A DNA stretch of 64,000 bases, from the NCBI RefSeq assembly GCF_000003815.2, contig NC_049993.1, positions 9,977,050 through 10,041,049 of the forward strand. The letters run 5' to 3'. How positions within the stretch are numbered: the stretch's first letter is position 1; each line of letters opens with the position of its first letter. The position numbers were made by a program, and so were the translations under genes. Under the pieces are notes generated by a model, which saw nothing but the letters and a program-made list of their open reading frames with translations, was not told the origin of the DNA and made no database searches. Source of the stretch: Branchiostoma floridae. Lineage: Eukaryota; Chordata; Leptocardii; Amphioxiformes; Branchiostomatidae. Positions 22,774 through 34,793 of the stretch are shown piece after piece.

Positions 22774-24057
22774 CACACAGACACACACACACAGAGACTC
22801 ACAAGCACAAAACATAACCATAGCCATTCTGGCACTGTCGCTATATTTGGGTGTAATGGTTACGTCATGCCCAAGCCTATAGTGTAAGATTGACAAGAAG
22901 TGACCCCAAAGGTCATAGTTGCTGCAAAAGAGGTCAACACGACTATGAACCAGACGATACGATTACAAGAAAATTGTTTATAGGGACAGTACATTATACA
23001 TGATGGGGTGTATACATGCTATGTACACATAAGATTTAATAATCTGTAGACCAAGAATAAGGGCAACTAGGGGGCCCAAACTTATGTTACTAACTCCTGA
23101 GCATAAGAGCTATCTAACACCCAAAACTCGTGGCCATACCATGTTCAGAAGATGGAAAACACACCCGGAAGTTGCGCTGCAGTACCAGGGGAAGCCGCTA
23201 GGGGGCCCATTATCGCACTTCCCCTTCGTTTCCCAGACCCCTACCNNNNNNNNNNNNNNNNNNNNNNNNNNNNNNNNNNNNNNNNNNNNNNNNNNNNNNN
23301 NNNNNNNNNNNNNNNNNNNNNNNNNNNNNNNNNNNNNNNNNNNNNCCACCAAATACGAGCTGCATCCGTCGAAGTCTTCTCGAGTTATGCTGTCCGCAGA
23401 CAAAAGTTTGCAAATTAAACCAGCGCCCGCACTTCCATGAAAGCCACTAGGGGGCCCAAACTCGCAGCAATCACTCCCTGCTTTAAGGGCTCCCTAACGC
23501 TCAAAAATCACGACCGCAGCATGTCCGGAACGCGAGATATCAAGCATGCAGGTCCCGCTGCAGTACCTTAGCAAGCCGCTAGGAGGCCCATTATCGAACT
23601 CGACCTTCGTCTTCCACACCCCTACCCACCCACCAAATATCAGCCGCATCCATCGAAGTCCTCTCGAGTTATGCTGCTCACAAACGGGGAGAACCACACC
23701 ACCAAACCGAAAACATAACCTTAGCCATTCTGGCAAAGGTAATAAAATGACTGGGAGAATATGTATGAAAAGGCTCGGTGAGGACCACAACGCTAGTCGA
23801 CAAGTCTCAATAGACAATTTCTGTTCGTAGGATTTTAGACAGCATTGAAAGTAAACGTAATTACTCATCAGAACCACATACCACAGTAGTCATCGCTGAT
23901 GTGTGTGTTGATGTGCCATTGTTTGTTCTAAGCCCGCAGAGGCGTGTCTCCCGTTGAGGCTCAGAAGCTGAAGGCGCTGTTGGCCCGCCGCCAGGCTGAG
24001 ACTGGACGCCGTGAAGTGGAACCCCCGAGCTCGGGAGGGAGAGGCCGCGTCAAATGA
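20996..24057 (+). CDS. Secreted basic peptide precursor, paralogue B (80 aa)
   Basis: Coding parts are 20996-21113 and 23933-24057, joined in phase 1. The signal peptide is the same as in paralogue A (MKTTLVLLLVALVISSEMMT). The middle is different: SFVGGGGRGGK, with no cysteines. The core is GVSPVEAQKLKALLARRQ, then AETGRR, flanked by ARR and GRR processing sites that would release a 21-residue amidated peptide. The tail is Gly/Arg-rich with SSGGRGRVK. The 2.8-kb intron is expanded by AT-rich repeats and contains the assembly gap, so the link between the two exons rests on phase and homology. The 3' exon starts at 24673; AATAAA is at 25093-25098. Confidence 0.7.
21464..22430. repeat. AT-rich tandem units (about 242-270 bp) in the intron of peptide gene B
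   Basis: Four imperfect units each contain ACATACCAAAAATCATGACG, a stretch like AATTATGCAAATTAGCTG and ATGTGACAAGTTTGAAAGT. Unit starts lie near 21632, 21903, 22146 and 22388. They belong to the dispersed repeat family that also occurs at 36560, 47180 and 50973. Confidence 0.8.
22728..22800. repeat. (AC)n microsatellite
   Basis: Nearly uninterrupted AC dinucleotides with single G substitutions. The same AC tract sits inside other copies of the dispersed repeat family, for example at 51659-51680. Confidence 0.95.
23040..23740. repeat. Dispersed repeat family, GAGTTATGCTG-type block flanking the gap
   Basis: Two tandem partial blocks, each with GCAGTACC, AGCCGCTAGG(G)GGCCC, TTCC(C)A(G/C)ACCCCTACC and TCGAGTTATGCTG. 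This is the same block order as at 22440-22730 and 51395-51640. No coding capacity. Confidence 0.75.
23246..23345. other. Assembly gap (100 N)
   Basis: Exactly 100 unresolved bases inside repetitive sequence: blocks on both sides share CCGCTAGGGGGCCC and GAGTTATGCTG words. The round length suggests a placeholder, so the true distance is unknown. Confidence 0.99.
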
Positions 24058-24672
24058 ATGGCAAATAGGTGAAGAAAATCTTTAAAAAAATCTACTTGGT
24101 CTTTTCGTTTCAAGATGCTGCAACTCCCCGATTTATTTAACCAACCACCTAACAACAACCGTCTATAGGCGGCAGAATTTTTCAGGGTCTGTCGGGTCAT
24201 CGAAAACACAACATACCAAGGCTTAGTTTATCAGATACAGCAGGCTTGGTCTGGGCATGTTTTGGTTTCTTTGCATGCGTATCGCTGGCGGTGGGCAAAA
24301 GGTGACAGTTAGAAATGTGAAAACTTGTTTCATGGAATACATCGTTGGTCATCAGGAGGAGCTGGTCAGACCTCCAATGGGACAATGAAATGGTACAGAT
24401 GTAAAAAAGGATGAGCAATCGTTTTGTTTGAAAGTTACCCGAACTCACCGCTTTGTTAAATGAACCATGTAGTGCATGCCTTAGGGGCAGGTACGGACAT
24501 AACGATGTTAATCTTCAAGCAGATATGGCTTGTTTTGTACTCATTGTATAGATTCTTTGTGTGTGTATAGTTGGTGGTGAGCAAAAGGTATGCCAGCTTA
24601 TTTGTGAGAACTTGGATTCTTGAATACATCGTCGGTACGCACTCGTAGTTTGTTGTGTCTGTCTCTTTGCAG

Positions 24673-25115
24673 GGCAGTCTGGGTGATCACATGACCATCA
24701 CGTCACCTGCAGTCAAGCTCTGTCAAGCTGCTTTTTGCAGACACCTATAACATTGCTTTAGTAGCTGCCGCTTAACAGAAAATGTTTTTAGTTTTGACTT
24801 TGACTGATGACAAAGTTTTACGTCTATGTTTGTTTACGTATGCTACGACATAGGCCACCAAAGGCAACACGACAAATCAAACGTTCGTTTATAGAAATCA
24901 TTAACTATAGACGAATTTTTGTAACAGCAGCAAAGTATGCATTCGTCTTTGTAGAATATGTATAAGATCATGGGTCTGTTATGTAAAACGTACATACATC
25001 CGTTTAGCTACGTCACAGTCTCAGTTTATGGTAGGATTTTAGTAGATGCTAAGTAGATGCCTGGAGCTGTCTGTACTGCGATGGAAACTGCAAATAAAAC
25101 CTTGAAACTGCAAGA
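24673..25115 (+). other. 3' untranslated exon of peptide gene B
   Basis: It begins after TTTGCAG with GGCAGTCTGG and has AATAAA at 25093-25098, followed by CCTTGAAACTGCAAG, which matches the end of the gene A transcript. Confidence 0.58.
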
Positions 25116-25501
25116 AACTTGTTTTCCCTTGCGTTAGATCATGCACTATTTGTAGACCCTTGTCCTTTTCTGATGACTGAATTCTTAATTTTTTTTTTGA
25201 CTCCTCACGTTATTTTATAATGATAATCATATGCACTTGTTTTTATTCCGAGCGAGCTCGCCGGAGTGAGTGAGAGTGAGAGTTTTATCAAGGACGTTAT
25301 ATATCCTTGTTTTTATATGGGAAAGTTGACCATACCAAGGATGTCTAAAGACATTAACTCTCTGCTTGATGCAATATTCATGCTTCTATCAGCATTTGAC
25401 TAAGGGGCGAGGCATTTGTCAGACTCTGAGGGCCTCAGAGAACCCTGTACAGGAAATTTTGTGCGTCACGGACTAACAAAACCGGAACATCAACATTTTA
25501 A

Positions 25502-26463
25502 CCCTCAAACCACCGTATAGGGTCAAAACTGACCCCAGGCGTATAACATTGAGTGCCATTATGGCATTTCTGGTCGAAAACAAATTTCCTTCCATGAGTT
25601 TGTTTGTATATATGTCCTTTAACTTCTTACACGTTTTACCGAGATTGGCTCATTATTAATTAAGTTATCCTAGAAAGTTTGTGCATGGTCCAGTGGGGTC
25701 AAAACTGACCCCAGCATTTTTTCAAACAAACTTTTGCGACCCACACCTAAACTACTTATCGTAGGATCACGAAATTTTCAGAGAATGATGTACATGTAAG
25801 CCAAAATTAATATAACAACTTTTGTGCCATTATCATGTTATATGACGACATTATGACGTCATCTAGGTAATCTCGGCCGCCATCTTGGATTTTGGCTGAT
25901 GACGTCATCAGATTAGCATAAATAATGAATAATGAGTCATGAAATTTACGTTGAATTTCATAAGATGTGATAAACAACTGTTATTTGCTAAGAAAACCTT
26001 AAAACTTAAATGTTTAATACAAAGTTAGAAAATTTCGAAATAAATATGTCTGTCGGAATTCCGTTGCCATGGCAACATGAAAAATGATGAACATACTTTG
26101 TTCACTGAAAATGTTTGCCTTTAACATTTTCTAAAAAGTTACCAAGTTTGGTGGGCCTAGCGTAAGCCATTAAGGCGCTATACGGCATTGAAGTTGGTAC
26201 AGGCATCAAAAACCTCCTTCCAGGTCTGAATAGCATTGGTGCAAAATGTGGTCCTCATGATCTTTTGCATAAATTATGATAATGAGCTACAAGAATTCTC
26301 ACCTAATCATGTCAGACTGTCCCACATATATTATTGAAACTATTCATATGTACAAATCACAAAAAGAGCCACACAAAAAACTGTATTTGTACAAAACGTT
26401 TTGGGGTCAGTTTTGACCCCATACGGTAATCTACGTCACAAAAAAGCTACGGTGGTTTGAGGG
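25502..26463. mobile_element. piggyBac-like non-autonomous transposon (962 bp)
   Basis: The ends CCCTCAAACCACCGTA and TACGGTGGTTTGAGGG are perfect 16-bp inverted repeats, flanked by TTAA at 25498-25501 and 26464-26467. A TTAA target with CCCT ends is the hallmark of piggyBac transposons. A second, subterminal inverted pair, GGGTCAAAACTGACCCC near each end, is partly palindromic in itself. There is no transposase reading frame. It lies between peptide genes B and C. Confidence 0.88.
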
Positions 26464-27018
26464 TTAAAGGTAGTCATTCTACAGGAGAATTCTGGCTAGT
26501 ACGTACGTCGCAACTTTTTAACAGTTTTTTTTTAGTTTTAACTACGTCTTCCTTCGTTTTACTTGGATTATTCTCGTGAAAGCCCGACCACATTCGTACC
26601 ACGATCACAAACTAATGGAATTCTTCGGACAGTCTTGCAAATGTCGCTCAAAATTCAGCTCTCTTTTCAGGAAAATTCTTTCCTAGATCATTGTCTGTGG
26701 TTTGTTCTGTCACAGCCTGCTTCAAACTATACATTAAAATCGTACGACGTCCTAGGACGGATGATGCCATGCATATTTCTCTGTCGCATTCAATGCAACT
26801 TCATAGCTCCATAGAATTCATATTAGCAGACAGAGGGTATACTGGAGACAGCTGTGGTCGTGTCGTGAAAAAACGCACAGATCAGATCGATCCTTATCGA
26901 CCTTTTGTCTTACTTTTGCCGCAAATTCTACAACAGAAGAATCGTGTGACAAATCTCAGACATACAGGTTGTAAATCCAGACACTTTTATCATGATGTTT
27001 TATTGTTTGTTCCACAAG

Positions 27019-27808
27019 ATGAAAACGACGCTGGTGTTGCTTCTTGTCGCCTTGGTCATCTCGTCTGAGATGATGACTGCGGACAGCTTCGTTGCTGGCG
27101 GTGCGGGTACTATCCCTATAGGAAGAGCTTTCAAGGAGCCCAATCCTGATGCCCGACTGTTTTCAGGGCCTACACATGCCAGCTCCGTGGCTCCAGGGCA
27201 AACTTGCATGTCACAGAAGAAATTTCGCCATGCCCCCGTCAGCAGCTGCAGGGCCTGATGCAGGTGCCTGTGATGAACGTTCTTCGGTAACATGCATGTT
27301 GGCCCTGTAGACGAGGAGTTTCTCGGGCCTGGGTAGGCCCTGGGATCAGTTTGCTATCATCTTCATCGTTTTTCGTTTACATTTTGAACTTCTACCAGGC
27401 TCCATGCGTCGCTGGAAAAGTAAAAGAATTAGGCCGAAAACTGTTTTCCTTTGTCAGGCATTTTACTTTTATGGTATGTTACCTGTATTTGGGGGAATTT
27501 CTACATTTTGCAAACTGTACTCCTCGGTAAGCTAACTCCTCTGGCATGTTGTTTGTCTTCTTAGTAAATTTTTACTTTTTCCCAGCGATCTGTTGAGTCT
27601 GGTAGAAGCAGAGATTTGAACAATTCACCAAGAACACGTAGTCATTGCTGAGATGTCTATTGAAGTATCATGTTTTCTGCCAGCCCGCAGAGGCGTGTCT
27701 CCCGTTGAGGCTCAGAAGCTGAAGGCGCTGTTGGCCCGCCGCCAGACTGAGACTGGACGCCGTCAGTATGAAGCAGGACCTCCGGGACCTCAAGCTCCAC
27801 AGTGGTGA
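27019..27808 (+). CDS. Secreted basic peptide precursor, paralogue C (about 70 aa if the alternative donor is used)
   Basis: The first coding exon starts at 27019 and repeats the signal peptide and ADSF. The second is 27684-27808, encoding ARRGVSPVEAQKLKALLARR, then QTETGRR and a tail QYEAGPPGPQAPQW. The donor used in A and B (GAGCGAG|GTTAG) is missing: the matching position reads AAGGAGCCCAATCC. A phase-1 GT at 27107 (GTGCGG|GTACTA) would join the exons in frame. Otherwise the first exon reads on to a stop at 27258. The acceptor before the ATG is also changed (CCACAAG for CCACAG) but still ends in AG. So either a remodelled gene or a recent pseudogene. The 3' exon starts at 28394; an ATTAAA signal is at 28678-28683. 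Confidence 0.6.
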
Positions 27809-28393
27809 AAGATGAGAACACGCGTACGGTGAGAAGTAGCACAATTGTTCTAAATGGGACTTCCCATAATTTTTGTACATCTCTCTTTGGTCAATTTGTT
27901 TGAATCAAAGGTGCTCCACTCCCTGCTTCGTTTAGGCTGCAACGATATATATGTGTGCACTTGTTAGTTGCAAATAAACCAGTCATTCATTCGTTAGATA
28001 TATCGTCTATATTACCTTGTTATACGTTTGAGGGTCCAACCGGGTAATTAACATGTTGTTTTTATGCTTTTTCGGACGTGGCCCCGTAGGACACCCTACG
28101 GACAAGGGGCCATTTTAGGGCACGAATGGGCCCTTTGTTTTCTTAATTGACATTTGAGACCAACACAGGACCCGGCGATATAATAAAACAGAAGCCATCA
28201 CCTAATCGTGAAAACACCGAAAGGTATACCCGCGGTACCCGGCAGTGGGCAGTGGGCGGGCTTGATTTGTGCGATCTTAGCAGCTTTTGTGCATTGCTGG
28301 TGGCAAGTATTAATCGTAACAAGTTCGTTTGTGAAAACTTTGGTTATTAATTTCATCAGTGTAATAAAGTCTGTTGTGTCTCTGTCTTTGCAG

Positions 28394-28700
28394 GGCAGTC
28401 GGAGTGACCACATGACCATCAGGTGACCTGCAGTCAAGCTGTGCCAAGCTCCTATTTGCTCATAAGCTCCTCAATCATCAACTACATGTATGCTAATTTC
28501 TGTAACAACGGCAAAGTTAACCTACTAGTATTTGTCTTTGTAGTACATGTATAAGATCATGGGTATGCTATGTAAAGCGCACATACAGCCATTTAGCTAC
28601 GCCACAGTATTCTGTGATAAAGATTTGAGTTAAGTTCTGGAGCTGTCTGTGCTGATATCTTGTGATGGAAACTGAAATTAAATCCATGAAACTACAAGAA
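28394..28700 (+). other. 3' untranslated exon of peptide gene C
   Basis: Begins after TTTGCAG with GGCAGTCGGAGTGACC. It has the weaker signal ATTAAA at 28678-28683 where genes A and B have AATAAA, followed by CCATGAAACTACAAG. Confidence 0.55.
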
Positions 28701-30600
28701 CCTTGTGTTATTTTGCGTAGGATGATGTGCACTTTGTAGATCTCACAATGATGACTGCCCTCTCAATTCTGCTTTCTTGTCACTCTCGTTTTTTTTACAT
28801 TTCAATGAGAGCGAGTGAGATAACTACAGGTACAGAATATCTCTACTAGTATATTAATCTAACAGTATCGCTCGATACATGATATGGTTGACATGATGAA
28901 TTAATCAATGAACGTATGAACGAACTTTATTTGTACATGGTACAAAGTATGGCACCAATACCAAAGCACTCAATACAATAATAGTGTATTCTGAAGTCTA
29001 TTTACTATAGAAATATGGATGTAAATGGCGTATACTAACAAACTGTTACAATGCAATCTCGGAGCTTTGTTTGGCTTTCTTGTCCTTATCAAATTGACGA
29101 TTTTGTACAAATTAGCATTTCCAAAAAAAAAAAAAGAAAAAAGTTCGCGACTCTGTCAACAGTTCCACAAAGTTACACCAAAGTTCTAGTCTGCAAACTT
29201 CCTGTTAGGAATATCACGCGCAGCAGTTTTTGTTGATACACTTTTGACGTAACCTGTAAGGGATCGTCCACTATACTATAAAACAGGGTGTTGTCTCTTC
29301 ATCCTCTCGCGTTATTTGATCAAGGTAGTGGGGTAGTCTATGTGGGGTATAACGTGTACGTACTAATATGAAATACCAGTGGACTTCCGATACCCCCCAA
29401 ACTGAATCCTTTGTAGAGAAATGGATACTTGTTTTGAGTATCACCCATTCACAAGTTTTCGTCGATGATAAGGTCCAGGTTCAGGTCAGTATTTATTTGC
29501 ATTATTAATGTTAGCCATCTACATACTAAAAATCATAACAAACCATCGACGACTCTTATTGTTGAGTTATCATTCTCCAAAAGCAGAACAAAAACACCCA
29601 CTGCAGTTCTAAAGAAAACAAAATTACAAAACATATTCCCCGCTCCAAGAACTATCTACCCGCAAAAGCACAACCGCAACAGCAGCACTAAACGCACCAA
29701 TCAGGCGGCTCATTATAGAATTTTACTTTCCTTTTCACGACCCTACCTGTCCACCGAATATCATACAGAACCATCCACAGGTTCTCGAGTTATGCAGTCC
29801 ACAAACACAGACACGCAAGCACACACGAGCACACACACATATAGTAGGGGAGACGCAGCCATTAACATTTTCCCCAGTAATACATGCAATCCAATGGGGA
29901 AACAAATATTTTATGCAATTATCTCAAGAATAAAAAGTTCAAGCCATACAAACTTTAAACCCTCAAATTATAGCCTACTATGTCCAGTCTCATCAAATTC
30001 ATTTGCCAGAATTTCTATACGGCTAGTCTTTAGATACACCCCCCCCCCCAACTGGTTAATGGTCATTACTTATATACGATTCAACAAGTTTAGGGTCTTT
30101 CTTACCACTGCCACCCCCCAAATACCCAGATTTAACAAATAATCCCACCAAGAAAGGCTTTTCAATGGTTTAAAGCCTTGTTTTTATTTTAGCTCTATCT
30201 CTCACCGGGGACTCTAGGCGCAGGCGCTAATTGTTGTGTCTCCCCAGTACACGTACACACAAACCGTGACACGCAAAATCTACTTCCATTTTTCCATGGA
30301 GGGGAGAAAATGTGCTGAAGTTAGACCTATACAGTTCAGCAATTGAGTCGAAAAACTTAAAACACCCCCCTCGCTGACTTGGAAGTGACTCTATATTTAC
30401 CTTACATTCTATAAGAAATCTTCAAAGCATCAAAATGTTCACAGGGTCAGAAATGTAGAAAGTCTTTTTTTCACCATGGTGAAGCTAGGTGTCAGGTAAA
30501 AGATTATATTCTTTGCCAGCGGCCGTCGAAAAAAGGCTAGGCTTGGCAGGTACAACATTTCCAATGGGCCAAACACATTTTGTCAATATTTTCTAAATGG
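28701..30600. other. Repeat-rich intergenic DNA without a gene
   Basis: It holds a partial copy of the GGTACC-ended element (about 29300-29485, with ACTTGTTTTGAGTATC and CACAAGTTTTCG) and a partial copy of the AC-containing dispersed family (about 29515-29860). A 225-codon open frame at 29465-30142 lies across both and has no protein-like pattern. Beyond about 30150 I see nothing recognisable. Confidence 0.6.
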
Positions 30601-30613
30601 CACAAAGTTGTAG

Positions 30614-30787
30614 TCTCCAAGCAGATCCATCGGTGCCTTAGAGATAATATCAAAGCTGGCTAAGGAGTATAGCCGGCTAAAGGGAGATAGCCGGCCAAGG
30701 GAGTCAAACGGGCACCTGGTGCCGCTATACTAAGTCCCTGGCCAGCTTTGATACTATTTCTAAGGCACCGTAGGATCTGCTTGGAGA
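30614..30787. mobile_element. TCTCCAAGCAGATC-type hairpin MITE, copy 3
   Basis: Left arm: TCTCCAAGCAGATCC, CGGTGCCTTAGA and ATCAAAGCTGGC. Right arm: GCCAGCTTTGATAC, TCTAAGGCACCG and GGATCTGCTTGGAGA. An internal TAGCCGGCTA palindrome is repeated. It is the best preserved of three copies and lies about 160 bases downstream of the CYP2 stop codon. Confidence 0.88.
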
Positions 30788-30944
30788 TAAACAAAGTGAA
30801 AGTCTTTGTGTTTTTGCCGTTTTGATTTGCAGCAATTAGTACATATTGATAGAATTTCCCATGTCAGCGACGTGCTAGCTTGTTATATAAGAAAAATTAT
30901 GTATATTTATCAAACTGTGTATTTAACATTTTGAGACAGCGACA

Positions 30945-33900
30945 CTAAGCCAGTGGCTCAGCGACGAGGTCAAAATTCTTAGGCGAATGGGTGAGACCGT
31001 TCATCCCTGTGGTGGTAGGCTTGGCAGCGCCCTCTGGCAGTTTGAAGGTGAAGTGCTGCAGCAGGGACGTGAAGAACACGAAGAGCTCCATCTCTGCCAG
31101 CTGCTTCCCAAGGCAAATGCGTGGGCCTACAAAAGATTGCAGGGTTAACTGTACATAAACGAAAGGAGAAAAATGACATCTTATGTTGTCTGGACATCAG
31201 GAGACAAGTCTTAGAGAAAGTACACTGGCCTTACTTTCATAGCACCTAGGACATATACAGTCAAACCCTTAATGATAAGTGACGATCATCAAAAGAAGCT
31301 CGAAGAAGAACCATATGCCGGTCATAATATCGGAGCTACTACTAGTAGTTAGTGGGGGTCTTAAGCATAAAAGTCTCTCATGATCAACTAAGTCCTTTCT
31401 AAATTTAGTTAGTTCCTTGAGAAAGCTTGCAGATATATGTATCTTTTTATTCAAATATTTGACCATTGTATATGCATTCGGTTCCATTTTTAATAAAATG
31501 GTCTCCACGTAACAAGACCTGAAGGTCACTTCAAGGTGTGAACCTAAGGCCACTCCAAGGTTACGGGTTTAACCGTTACATTGTAACCGTAACAGCCTCT
31601 CTTCGCCCTATGTCAGAAACATTATGATTGAGACCAGCCCAATTGCTCACTAAGAGTTGCCAACTGACCCAATAGGTGAAGCAGGGGTTAGGAAGGCTGC
31701 TCGAGAAGTTCCCTAACCCATAAGCCAGAATGGTTCGATCCACTCAAATCGGGAAGGTCCCCTACTCTTTTCGGCGTGGCGTGCTCGGGGTGTGGCTCTC
31801 CCAGAACACGGTATCTATCCGAGGGACGTCCCTAGCATTTTTCAGTGAAGTGAGGAAAGCCATGTAAAGTGCCTTTCCCATGCAATGGCACAATATCGGA
31901 GACATGGCAGGTTTCGAATCTCTTGGGCCTGAGCCCAAAGCGCTGACGAATACGCCACGCGATCTCACAAAGGTCCATATCTTTGAACCCTACCTAGGGC
32001 TCCTTGTGGGTACCGGGCTATTTTTGGAGCTCGGCCGGGGCGCTGGATTTGCAGTCCAAACCAACCCTTGGCCAGATGACACATTGACGCCGAAGTCGAA
32101 TAGTAGAGAGGTACTGTCACAGTGGCGGCGGCACAGTGGGGGGCAGTGGGGGCAGTCGCCCCCACAAAAATATGTTGTGGGGGCATGGCCCCCACAAAAA
32201 ATCAAGCTGAAACCCATCTGTATATTTTCACCAATAGAAATTTCATAAACCTAGCTAGTCCACCAGCAAAATTTGCCCCAGAAAATGCAGGAAATGGTGT
32301 TTCAAGGGGTCCAGATTTTAAATTTTCCAAAACCTATCTTGAGACGGCCCGTGCCTAAAGCGCTGGACAAGGTGAAAATGTATTGGGGGAGTGTCGGCGT
32401 TGACACGGACCAAGCATCCCTCTTCCTGTTCTTTGTTCTATTCCTGGTAAAAGGCATATCCCTCTTACCATGTTTTTTTTTACCGGGAATAGAACAAAAT
32501 ACAGGAAGGGGGATGCTTGGTCCGTGTCATCGAGTAGGCTTATGATAATTAGTGAAAGGGTGCGTCGTCACGGTAGGCGGTCTGTGATGTCACGACATGA
32601 ACTCCACTCGGCATAGCCAGGCGCAACACCGGACGCGATAAGTTGGGCCTTCAGGCCTCCACATGCTCACAAATCTATCACCAATATTTTGCCCCCACAA
32701 AAGAAATTTGCTGCCGCCGCCTCTGTGTCGGTATCCGGTAGTCTACCTGGACAAAACTTGTGGCTCCAGAACCCAGCCTTGGGGTACATCCCTTACGAAT
32801 AGCGGAACAAATGTGACAGTAGCATTAACCGTTCATGTCTCGCTCGCCCCTTGTACATGTCAAGCAGCGACCCTGGCGTAAAGGACATGATCATCGCTGC
32901 ATCGGTGCTAACCTTTTAGCAAATCAAATACCCTTTCGTTTTTTTGCTGGTTGAAAGTTACCGACCAATCACGTTACCTCTTGGTTGTAGCTGACAACGT
33001 GATTGGCTGGCTAGCGGATGGCAAGGACTACAGCAGCAAGAAGGCTGACACATACATGTACAAGTGGCTGAACATGACCAAGCATGAGAAGGTGATCTTA
33101 CCAATACCAAACGGCATGACGTGGTCGTCCCTCTGGTACTGCCCCTGAGCGTCCAAGAAGCGGCCAGGGTCGAACATTCCGGGGTTCGGGAAATGTTCTG
33201 GGTCGTGGTGGACGGACCACAGGTTGGGCTGTAAAACAAGACAAACACATGGACAAATCATTTATTATCATCCGATATCGGGCCCGTCGCTTGTGTAATC
33301 GAATTAGCAATGACCATGGCGTATTGACATGCGATCCGTTTCACCACTCAAGACTTGGCCAGCTGTCGTCAGTAAATCTTATCATCACTTGTTATAAACA
33401 TGGAACGTGATTGGTTGACAAATTTCCCTCTAAGGCGTTGCTGATTGGGTATTACTTAATTAAACGCAAAGAGAGATCGCAAGCCTATACGTCAGGATTT
33501 TTTTCATATGCACAATCTGCTGGCCTAACATCAACAGTAGTCTCCAAAAATTGAATACAGTAGTGCCAAACGAAAAGAAGCAAACTTAAAACGCTTTTGT
33601 TTGTATATATATATGTAAATCAGACTCAGACAAATGGCTTACCAGAACCAAAGTGCCTTCGGGAATGTCGTATCCATGGAAACTGGTGTCACGTGATGTG
33701 GCGTGAGTGACGCCTGTCGGCAGGATGGTGCCGATGCGAGCCACCTCGGTCAGGACGGCCTCAGTGTATGGCATCTGGGCACGGTGGGCGGTAGACGGCG
33801 GCTTGTCGTGTCCGAGCACGGAGTGGATCTCCTCTTGAACCTGTACAGTAAGCATGTCGTGACATTAAGAACATAGGAAAAGAGAACATTTCAACATGAA

Positions 33901-34728
33901 AGAAACTCTCTTTAAAATGAACACGTGACTGTAAGTCAGGCCCTTAAAAAAAGAGTTAAAGGTGACATGAAGGCTGTACCGTCCTCTGTACATTTTAATG
34001 ACTTTGTTCATCATTATCTCCAAGGATGGGTGCATCAGTTTATACCTTTGTTTGGATGTCAGGGTTGAGAATCATGTACAGAAACGCCCAATACAGGGTA
34101 GTGGAGGTGGTTTCTGCCCCGGCGATGAACAAGTCAAAGAGCACCCTCTCTGTGTACTCGTCAGTGAACGTGGTCTCTTCGTCGTTCTCGCGAGATTTGG
34201 TTTCCCTGACGTACGAGTCGATGAGGTCCCGGATGTCATTGGAATCGAACGTCTTCTTGTGGGAGTCCATCTCCTCTCGGAGGTAGGCTCTGATGGTGCC
34301 TACGAGGTCTATCAAAACTTGTGGGCCTTTTCCCATTCCTGGAACACGTCGCAAAAATGGGAAAAATACGGCAATTTGGCCAAAAACGTTTAAGGAAAAT
34401 GCTCGGTCAAGAACGTCCATCAAGCGTGTGAACTTGTCGTCGTTATATTCGAACCTAGTGAGAAGATAAACAAAAAGATGACTGTAGTGGTATCTTGAAT
34501 GGCATAAGTGATATGGACCTGACTGTAATGATGAACAATAGAGAGAGAGAGAAAGAGAACTGGTTTATTTATTAAACACACACAAAGTCATGTACAAGAT
34601 CGTAGTCCTAAGACTAAATTGCCTCGTACTAAGTACACAAGAGATTATAATGGAAAGCCCTGCCTAAGTGCAATAATCAAAACATAATCATCACAATTCC
34701 CACTCAGCTGTACAATTTAAAAGTGTGG

Positions 34729-34793
<65 letters not shown>

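Noticed and set aside
29465-30142. 225-codon open frame, the longest single-frame stretch outside the zinc-finger gene
   Set aside because: It runs through two known dispersed repeats and a CA-rich tract, has Thr/Ser/Lys-rich low-complexity content, no splice partner and no recognisable motif.
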